From NCBI GenBank assembly GCA_035651055.1, contig DASRGK010000041.1, positions 1 to 64,000 of the forward strand: a stretch of DNA of 64,000 nucleotides, in the 5' to 3' direction. This document shows, in pieces, positions 23,908-30,306 of this stretch (its first letter is position 1; each line of letters begins with the position of its first letter). The notes under the pieces were generated by a model. That model did no database searches and was not told the DNA's origin. It worked only from the letters and a program-made list of their open reading frames with translations. The translations under genes and the position numbers were made by a program. The stretch is from JAFKKF01 sp035651055. GTDB lineage: Bacteria; Pseudomonadota; Alphaproteobacteria; Rhizobiales; Kaistiaceae.

Positions 23908-24684
23908 TCAGATGCCGGCGTACCACTCGTAGTCGGCATAGTCCTCCCAGAAGCCGCCCTTGCCGCGTCCGAAGGGGGCAAGGCTGTCCACCGCTTCGAC
24001 CTTCATGATGTATTTCGGCATCTTGTAGCCGAGCATCCGCTCGGCGCGGAGCCGGAGCGGCGCGCCGTGCTCGATGGGCAGCGGCCGGTCGTTCATCTCG
24101 TAGGCGAGGATCGTCTGCGGGTGGAAGGCGTCCTCGAGCCCGTGGCTTTCGTAGTAGCGCCCGGTCCCGTCGAGGGTCTTCACCAGTTCGTCGGCGCAGG
24201 TGAAGACGACGAACTTCGCCTCCGGCTTGAGTCTGGCGGCATTGAGAATCTGCGCCAGCGGCACGCCCTTCCACTTGCCGATGCAGGTCCAGCCCTCGAC
24301 GCAGTCGTGGCGCGTGATCTGGGTCCGCGACGGCATGGCGCGGAGGTCGGCCAGTGAATAGGTCGCCGGGTTCTCGACCAGCCCGCCCACTTCCAGCCGC
24401 CAGTCGGCGAAATCGTTGGCGGCGAGCGCCGCATATTCGGGGCTGTCCGGCATCCGGGTGCCGTTGGCCCGGAACTTCGGCGAAATGTCCGCTTCGGTGA
24501 ACTCGCGCGCCAGCGACGTCGGCTTCAGGAAGAAGCGTTGCGTCGCCTCGGTCAGGTCCTCGCCGACCTTGAGCACGGTATGGACGTCCGGGTCGGCGGT
24601 CGGATAGCAGCCGGCGAGCAGTGCCCCTCCTCCGATTGCGGCGGCGCCCGACAGGAACCGGCGGCGGCTGAGATCACGAGACAT
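23908..24684 (-). CDS. Sulfite-oxidase-like molybdopterin oxidoreductase, Tat-exported
   Basis: 258 residues. The N terminus has a twin-arginine signal (SRRRFLSGAAAIGG) that continues into LLAGCYP, a lipobox, so a Tat-exported lipoprotein is likely. The molybdopterin domain follows, with the Mo-ligand Cys in RHDCVEGWTCIGKWKGVPL. It belongs to the sulfite oxidase / MsrP superfamily. It has no obvious dimerisation domain, and the pairing with a cytochrome b resembles MsrPQ-type methionine sulfoxide reductases. However, the partner is not MsrQ by sequence, so the substrate remains open. It overlaps the cytochrome b gene by 11 bp. Confidence 0.85.
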   Translation of the reverse strand: MSRDLSRRRFLSGAAAIGGGALLAGCYPTADPDVHTVLKVGEDLTEATQRFFLKPTSLAREFTEADISPKFRANGTRMPDSPEYAALAANDFADWRLEVGGLVENPATYSLADLRAMPSRTQITRHDCVEGWTCIGKWKGVPLAQILNAARLKPEAKFVVFTCADELVKTLDGTGRYYESHGLEDAFHPQTILAYEMNDRPLPIEHGAPLRLRAERMLGYKMPKYIMKVEAVDSLAPFGRGKGGFWEDYADYEWYAGI

Positions 24685-25426
24685 GGCTGTTCTCCTCGGG
24701 ATCGATGCGGTAGCGCCCGGTCACCATCGAACGGAGGTTGTTCCAGACCCCCGAAAGCAGGACGAGTCCGACATGAACGAGGATGAAGAGAACGACGAGC
24801 GAGGCGCAGATGAAGTGGACCGTGCGCGCCGTCTGCCGTCCGCCGAAGAAGTCGACGAGGCCCGGGAAGATTGCGTCGAAGCCGGGCGACATGCCGAGGC
24901 CGGCAAGCACGATGCCCGGGAGGAGCACGAAGGCCACCGCGAGATAGACGAATTTCTGCAGCACGTTGTACTCGCGCTCGTGCGGGAAATAGAGCCTCAG
25001 GTGATGCCGCACGGTCGTCCCGATATGGCGCAACTGGTCGCGCGTCGGCAGGAGGTCGCGCCAGAGATGGCGCGTGAGCAGGGTCGCGATCAGGTAGACC
25101 GCGCCGTTGATGACGAACAGCCAGGCGAAGAAGAAATGGATGCGCCGCCCGGAAGGGAGGTCGCGTGCCGGCCCGGTCAGCCAGGACGGGAACGGCTGCC
25201 CGATCACATGGGCGTCGGGGTAGCTCACGCCGAGATTGAGGACCGGCGCGTCGAAGGTCGATTTCTGGCCGACATAGAGCGCCGGATGGGCGTTGAAGAT
25301 CGCCATGCCGCTCATCAGCAGGAAGGCGATGCAGACGACGTTCACCCAGTGCGTGATCCGCACCAGCACGGAATGCCGGTAGACAAGGACCCGCGCGGGC
25401 TTTCCTTCGATGGCGGCAGCGGACAT
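24674..25426 (-). CDS. Cytochrome b (b561-like) membrane subunit
   Basis: 250 residues with four to five transmembrane segments: around residues 23-45 (ITHWVNVVCIAFLLMSGMAIF), 96-118 (HFFFAWLFVINGAVYLIATLL), 160-185 and 205-230. Putative heme-ligand His residues occur as RITHW, RRIHFFF, HHLRLYF and RTVHFICASLVVLFILVHVG, the diheme pattern of Ni/Fe-hydrogenase or formate-dehydrogenase type cytochrome b. It is upstream of and overlapping the sulfite-oxidase-like gene, so it probably moves electrons between quinone and that periplasmic enzyme. Confidence 0.85.
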   Translation of the reverse strand: MSAAAIEGKPARVLVYRHSVLVRITHWVNVVCIAFLLMSGMAIFNAHPALYVGQKSTFDAPVLNLGVSYPDAHVIGQPFPSWLTGPARDLPSGRRIHFFFAWLFVINGAVYLIATLLTRHLWRDLLPTRDQLRHIGTTVRHHLRLYFPHEREYNVLQKFVYLAVAFVLLPGIVLAGLGMSPGFDAIFPGLVDFFGGRQTARTVHFICASLVVLFILVHVGLVLLSGVWNNLRSMVTGRYRIDPEENSHVS

Positions 25427-25605
25427 ACCGGTTCCCCGAAGGCAGGAGGGCCCTGCCGTTGCGATGGAAGATACGCCATCTTCGCCGCCGTGGTTTCACA
25501 ACGCTTTCAATTTTCCGCTCCGGCGACGTGAGGGGCCGGGACGCCTCGACTTCCCGGCCGCGATCAATCCATAGTCGCCCGTCATCACCGGCAACGACGA
25601 CAACG

Positions 25606-26661
25606 ATGGCCGACGCCGCCGAGCCAGCCGATCTCAACCTTTTCGAGTTCCTGTCGAGCGGTCATGCGCCGACGCTGATGCGCGTCTGCCTCGAATACTG
25701 GCGCGATCACGAGCCCGGCCGGGTTCTCCGGATCGTTGCGACGCGCCGTTTCTTCGAGCGTTTTCCCTTTGTCTTTGACGGCTTCGCCAACGTTCCCGGA
25801 AGCCCGGTCCGCTGGACCACGTTCGACGATGCGGATGAGGCCGGGATGCGCGAGGCGCTCGACTATGGCAGCGGCCTCATCGAGCGGCCGGAGGGATACA
25901 ATGCGACCAGGGTCTACTGGTCGCTGGTCGAGAAGTATTGTCCGCGCTTGCCCGCGCGCCACCACCTGCTCATGAACCTCGACGACCTGATCCATCAGGT
26001 TGCCGCCCATCAGCGGCTGGCGGGCGACTTCTCGGCGATCCTGTTCCTGCCCGGCTTCGCCTATCTCGATGACCAGCCGTCCGCCTCGCGCCGGCGCCGC
26101 GTCTTCGTCGGCATGCAGTCCTCGATGCTGCGCGACCGCGTGCTTGCCCATCCCCAGCTCCGCACGCTGTTCGTGCTGGACGAAAAGGCAGCGGAACTTC
26201 TGCAAGGGGCCGGCACCGCCGCAGCTCGCGCCCTTGGCGATATTGAAATCCTGCGCATTGCGACCTTCGTCCCGGTAGCCGACCGGCATGCCTGGTTCGA
26301 CGCGGCCGATGTGGCGCTGGCGCCCTATATCCGCCACGCCGGCAGCAGCGGCGTCCTCATGCTCGCCGCCTCGCACGGCATTCCGGTCATCTCGCAGAAA
26401 TTCGGCCAGATGGGACGCTGGGTGGCTGAGCACAAACTCGGCCTCGCGGTCGATCCCGACGACCCGCAGGAGCTGGCCGGCGCGCTTCGCCGGTACCTCA
26501 CCGGTCCGCCCGCCGATTACGATCCCGAGCCCGGCTATGCCTTTGCCCGCCAGCAATCGCCGGAGCGGTTCGGCGAGACGCTCTTCGGCGCGCTCCGTCC
26601 GTACTATTCCGGCGATCATGCTGCTTCCGCCGGACGCAGCCGCGAGGAGGCGTCGTTCTGA
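25606..26661 (+). CDS. Glycosyltransferase family 4-like protein, internally shortened
   Basis: 351 residues from the ATG at 25606; the 49-codon upstream extension is not supported. It is paralogous over its whole length to the next gene (compare LNLFEFLSSGH with LNLIEFWAAGH, SLVEKYCPRLPARHHL with AIVEKYMRRYPARHSL, and FDAADVALAPYIRHAGSSGVLML with FAAADVALAPYIHHVGSSGVLLL). It lacks about 77 residues just before the DAADVALAPY block, where the second gene carries the first part of the C-terminal Rossmann domain (LFGDIRARKG region). The sugar-nucleotide side of the active site may therefore be impaired. It is possibly a degenerate or regulatory copy. It overlaps its paralog by 4 bp (CTGA). Confidence 0.75.
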   Translation: MADAAEPADLNLFEFLSSGHAPTLMRVCLEYWRDHEPGRVLRIVATRRFFERFPFVFDGFANVPGSPVRWTTFDDADEAGMREALDYGSGLIERPEGYNATRVYWSLVEKYCPRLPARHHLLMNLDDLIHQVAAHQRLAGDFSAILFLPGFAYLDDQPSASRRRRVFVGMQSSMLRDRVLAHPQLRTLFVLDEKAAELLQGAGTAAARALGDIEILRIATFVPVADRHAWFDAADVALAPYIRHAGSSGVLMLAASHGIPVISQKFGQMGRWVAEHKLGLAVDPDDPQELAGALRRYLTGPPADYDPEPGYAFARQQSPERFGETLFGALRPYYSGDHAASAGRSREEASF

Positions 26662-27944
26662 CCGAATCTGCCGAGGATCCTGTCGCCCTCAACCTCATCG
26701 AGTTCTGGGCGGCCGGCCACGTCGCGTCATATCTGCGGCTGTGCATCGCGTACTGGCGGGACCACCCGCGCGGCGTCCTCCGCGCCATCGTGACGCCGCG
26801 GTTCGTCGCGCGCTTTCCGTCCGTCTTCGCCGGCTTCGACAATCGTCCCGGGGATAGCGTCCGCTGGGTCACCGTCGAGGAGGAGGACGACCGGCGTCTG
26901 CAGGAGGCGATCGATTTCGGCAGCCGGCTCGTTCCCAAGCCGGCGGGATTCCAGCCGACCACCTTTCACTGGGCGATCGTCGAGAAGTACATGCGGCGTT
27001 ATCCGGCGCGCCATTCGCTGCAGATGGACCTCGACGAACTCATCTTCGCGCTCGGCGCCGGCCGCGAAGCTCCGCACGATTTCTCCGGCATCCTGTTCCT
27101 TGCCGGCCTCACCTACCGCGGCGAGGATGCCGATGCCTCGTTCCGGCGGCGGGCCTTCAACGCCGTCCAGACACGCCTCCTCAGGGACCGCGTGATCCGC
27201 CACAGGCAGCTTCGGGTCATCTTCTCGCTCGACCAGGCGGTCGTGGCCGATCTGGCCGGGGAGGGAACCGCCCGGATCGAATACCTCCCCGATCCGGTGC
27301 CGCTGGCCGCCGTGCCGCCGCCGCCGACCGGCGCGGAACGGGCCGCGGTCCGGGCCGCCCTCGGCATCCCGGAGGACGAACGCCGGCTTTTCCTCCTCTT
27401 CGGCGATATCCGCGCCCGGAAGGGCATCTGGAAGCTGTTCGCGGCGCTGCCGCGGCTCTCGCCGGAAGCGCAGAAGCGCCTCAGGCTGGCGATCGTCGGC
27501 CACGTCTCGCCGGCGCTGCTCGAACGGCTCGGCCGCGAGATCGGCGACGCCACGGCACGGACGGCCATCGCGATCGTCAAGCGTTTCGGCTACGTCCCGG
27601 ATGCCGAGATGAACCAGTGGTTCGCCGCCGCCGATGTGGCGCTGGCGCCCTACATCCATCATGTCGGGAGCAGCGGCGTCCTTCTGCTCGCCGCCGCCCA
27701 CGGCGTGCCGGTCGTCTCGCAGGCGGCCGGGCTGATGGGCCGGACGGTCGCGGCCAACCGCCTTGGGCTGACCGCCGACCCCGCCGACCCGGCCGCCCTG
27801 GCGGCGGCGCTGGAAGCCTTCCTCGGCGAAGACCCGCCCGCCTCCTGGGACCGCGAGGCCGGATACGCCTACGCCCGCCGCCACACGCAGGAACGCTTCG
27901 CCGAGACCCTCTTCGGCGCGCTCGATCCGTATCTGAAAGGCTAG
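26658..27944 (+). CDS. Glycosyltransferase family 4-like protein (CTG start)
   Basis: 428 residues when read from CTG 26658-26660. Three facts support this. GAGGAGG (26644-26650) lies 7 nt upstream. The CTG overlaps the preceding stop as CTGA. The residues gained (ALNLIEFWAAGHVASYLRLCIAYWRDH) are homologous to the paralog's N terminus, whereas the nearest GTG at 26790 would delete them. The GT-B C-terminal half has LFLLFGDIRARKGIWKLF, a GYVPDAEMNQWFAAADVALAPY block and GSSGVLLLAAAHGVPVVSQ. Acceptor and donor are unknown. Its stop shares CTAG with the convergent kinase stop. Confidence 0.8.
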   Translation: MTESAEDPVALNLIEFWAAGHVASYLRLCIAYWRDHPRGVLRAIVTPRFVARFPSVFAGFDNRPGDSVRWVTVEEEDDRRLQEAIDFGSRLVPKPAGFQPTTFHWAIVEKYMRRYPARHSLQMDLDELIFALGAGREAPHDFSGILFLAGLTYRGEDADASFRRRAFNAVQTRLLRDRVIRHRQLRVIFSLDQAVVADLAGEGTARIEYLPDPVPLAAVPPPPTGAERAAVRAALGIPEDERRLFLLFGDIRARKGIWKLFAALPRLSPEAQKRLRLAIVGHVSPALLERLGREIGDATARTAIAIVKRFGYVPDAEMNQWFAAADVALAPYIHHVGSSGVLLLAAAHGVPVVSQAAGLMGRTVAANRLGLTADPADPAALAAALEAFLGEDPPASWDREAGYAYARRHTQERFAETLFGALDPYLKG

Positions 27945-29014
27945 GCGAGGCGGTCGAGGAGCGCGCCGATTGCCTGCGGAATCCCGCGGAGGTCGGTGCC
28001 GGTATTGATCCGATAGGACGGCAGGCGCTTCAGCGCGGAGGCGATGCCGGTGAAAGCCGCCCGGCCGAGGCTCGGCCAGCGCAGCGCCGTCACCGGGGCG
28101 GTGGCGAAGAACGCCGCCGATCGAGGCGCGGCGACGATCTCCGTCTCGCGTCTTCCCGTCGGGTTCGGGATCAGCACCGCTTTCAGCGGAAGACCGGGCG
28201 CAAGCCGGTCGGGGCAGATGTCGTTCAGGAAGAAGACGAGCTTGCCCTCGTGCGTCTCGATCGCCCGGTCGCGGCGCGCGTCGAGAAACGGGAACTTCGG
28301 CGCATCGTGGGTGAAGAGCTTGCCGGTCGCGTACATGCTTGCCGCTTTCGGTCTCGCCCCCGTGCCGAGCAGACAGTGGTCGTCCGAAACGTAGAGGAGG
28401 TCCGACCGCAGGCAGGCGAGCGCGGTGTGCGACTTTCCCGCGCCCGAGCGGCCGAGAATGAGGACACCGCCCTCCCTCCGGCCGACCGCCCCGGCATGAA
28501 CGTAGACATAGCCGCCCGAATTCGCCCACCAGTTGACCAGCGTCAGCAGCGGCGCGGCGTGCTCCCACGGCTTGATCTCGGCCTTGCCCGAAACCCAGAC
28601 CACCGCCTCGCCGGCGCCCGCGCTCGCGGCAATCACCAGCCGTCGCGGCTGGATCACCTGCAGGTAGCGCTGACTGTCGATGAGGGAGGAAACCTCGCCG
28701 TGGGAATACTGCTCCTCGATGTTCCAGCGCGGGCGCGGCGGACCGAGCCCGGTCGATTCCTCGTCGAAGACGCGGAACGTGAAATCGGCCTTCCCCTCCG
28801 CCGGAACCGCGAGGTGGGCGAATGCGTCGGACATGAGCCCGACCATGGCAGGGCCAGCGAAGCGGATGTCGACCGTGCGGCCGGCGATCCGGAAGCGGCG
28901 GAGGGTTGTCCCGGCCTCCCGCTCGGCTCTCGCCTGGCGTTCGGCCAGCTCGCTGAAGAAATCGTCGAAGCGCTGCCCGGCGCTCGCCGGATCGGCAGGC
29001 GCCGGGTCAGGCAT
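27941..29014 (-). CDS. HPr kinase-like P-loop protein (HprK-related kinase)
   Basis: 357 residues from the ATG at 29014. The C-terminal half has the HprK/PEPCK-like kinase layout: YVHAGAV leading to the P-loop LGRSGAGKS (residues 187-195), then YVSDDHCLL (Asp-Asp 211-212), matching the VADD segment of HPr kinases. The N-terminal ~165 residues have no family I can name. HprK-related kinases encoded next to PqqD-like proteins occur in lasso-peptide and HPr-rel type clusters, and in lasso clusters they phosphorylate the peptide. It overlaps the PqqD-like gene by 8 bp. The true substrate is unknown; ordinary HPr is unlikely because a conventional hprK lies at 63.8 kb. Confidence 0.75.
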   Translation of the reverse strand: MPDPAPADPASAGQRFDDFFSELAERQARAEREAGTTLRRFRIAGRTVDIRFAGPAMVGLMSDAFAHLAVPAEGKADFTFRVFDEESTGLGPPRPRWNIEEQYSHGEVSSLIDSQRYLQVIQPRRLVIAASAGAGEAVVWVSGKAEIKPWEHAAPLLTLVNWWANSGGYVYVHAGAVGRREGGVLILGRSGAGKSHTALACLRSDLLYVSDDHCLLGTGARPKAASMYATGKLFTHDAPKFPFLDARRDRAIETHEGKLVFFLNDICPDRLAPGLPLKAVLIPNPTGRRETEIVAAPRSAAFFATAPVTALRWPSLGRAAFTGIASALKRLPSYRINTGTDLRGIPQAIGALLDRLA

Positions 29015-29468
29015 TCGCCTGACCGTCCTTGCCTGGCAGATGCGGCCAGCCTTCCTCGTCGACATCGTGCACCGGATCAAGCAGGAGCATCGCCTCCATG
29101 TCGGTGAACTTCTCGAGGGCGGGCGGCACGAAGGAGGCGCGGGCGGCCGGCGCCGGCAGCGGCGCACCGGTCTCCCCACCGGCGGCGCCGGAGGCAGGCC
29201 GCACCAGTTGCTCCTCGCTCAACTGGCGGACGAGTTCGGCCACTTCGGCAGCCGCCCTGCCGGCCTCGACGTCGAAATGAGCCTGCACCAGCCCGGCAAT
29301 GTCGGACACGTTCCGGCGCGCCTGAATGCCCGTCCAGATGATGGCGCCCACCTGCTTCAGGCTGTAATAGGTTCCGTATTCGAGATTGATGATCACGGTT
29401 TCCCCGTCGATCGTCTCGGAGATGACCATCGGCTCGTTGACCTCGAAAACCGCTGCCTGAGTATCCAT
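29007..29468 (-). CDS. PqqD-like protein with C-terminal peptide tail
   Basis: 153 residues. Residues 1-92 form a PqqD-like (RiPP recognition element) domain: INLEYGTYYSLKQVGAIIW, then the helical part ending LVRQLSEEQLV. An Ala/Pro/Gly linker (93-112) leads to a distinct tail (113-145) with an acidic, hydrophobic pattern and the segment LLLDPVHDVDEEGWP. PqqD domains bind leader peptides and present them to modifying enzymes. The tail could be a fused substrate, an autoinhibitory peptide or a docking segment. It is co-oriented with and overlaps the HprK-like kinase, so the two are probably partners. No separate precursor peptide gene is evident nearby. Confidence 0.72.
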   Translation of the reverse strand: MDTQAAVFEVNEPMVISETIDGETVIINLEYGTYYSLKQVGAIIWTGIQARRNVSDIAGLVQAHFDVEAGRAAAEVAELVRQLSEEQLVRPASGAAGGETGAPLPAPAARASFVPPALEKFTDMEAMLLLDPVHDVDEEGWPHLPGKDGQANA

Positions 29469-29612
29469 GTCGGACGCCTGTTGCTCGTTTGCTCCGGGGC
29501 GCGCGGCCGGGGCGAAGCCCGCTCCCGCGCGCGGCCTTCTATATCCTCTGGCCGCCGGTGAACATAGCATCGGGAGGATGAACCCTGCGGGCCGGTCGCG
29601 ACCGGATATGGC

Positions 29613-30302
29613 ATGATTTCCGTCGTTATCCCGACCTTCAACGGCCGGCGCTATCTTGCCTCGGCGATCCGCAGCGTCCTTGCGCAGACGCTTGCCCCCG
29701 ACGAGGTCGTCGTCGCCGACGATGGCTCGGAGGACGGCTCGGCGGCCATCGCGCAAGGCTTCGGCGCGCCGGTCCGGGTGCTCGCCCTGCCGCATCGCGG
29801 CCTTCCCGCCACGCTCAACGATGCCGTCGCCGCGGCGCGCGGCGACGTTCTCGCCTTCCTCGACGACGACGACCTTTGGGCGCCGGAAAAGCTCGCCTTG
29901 CAGGTGCGTGCACTCGCCGCCGACCCGGAACTGGAGGCCGTCTTCTGCCACATGGTCCAGTTCACCGACCGCGCCGCCGCCATCGCCGATCCGTCCGAGA
30001 TTCCGGCCGCCGTGCGGCCGCGCGCCAAGGGCATCGCCAAGAGCTGCATGCTGATCCGGCGCGCCTCCTTCGATCGGGTCGGACCGTTCGATCCCGGTTC
30101 CCGGCTTGCCGACTTCATCGAGTGGTATCAGCGGGCAACCGCGGCAGGGCTTCGCGTCCGGGTCCTCGACGAGGTCCTCGCCTTCCGCCGCCGCCACGGC
30201 CGCAACACCTCGCTCACCCAGGCGCCTGCGCTCCACGCGCGCTATCTCACGATCGCCAGGGGTGCCATTGCCCGGCGGCGCGGTCCCGCGACGGCGGACT
30301 GA
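29613..30302 (+). CDS. Glycosyltransferase family 2
   Basis: 229 residues. A GT-A fold N-terminal domain starts ISVVIPTFNGRRYLASAIRSVL and continues VVVADDGSEDGS; the metal-binding acidic motif is AFLDDDDLW and an acceptor-side segment is FDPGSRLADFIEWYQRA. It is cytosolic, with no membrane segment. It is divergent from the PqqD-like gene across 144 bp. A 12-codon reading frame (29578-29616) ends in an ATGA overlap with this start, so translation may be coupled to a mini-leader. The nucleotidyltransferase gene begins 4 bp after its stop. Confidence 0.85.
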   Translation: MISVVIPTFNGRRYLASAIRSVLAQTLAPDEVVVADDGSEDGSAAIAQGFGAPVRVLALPHRGLPATLNDAVAAARGDVLAFLDDDDLWAPEKLALQVRALAADPELEAVFCHMVQFTDRAAAIADPSEIPAAVRPRAKGIAKSCMLIRRASFDRVGPFDPGSRLADFIEWYQRATAAGLRVRVLDEVLAFRRRHGRNTSLTQAPALHARYLTIARGAIARRRGPATAD

Positions 30303-30306
30303 AACC

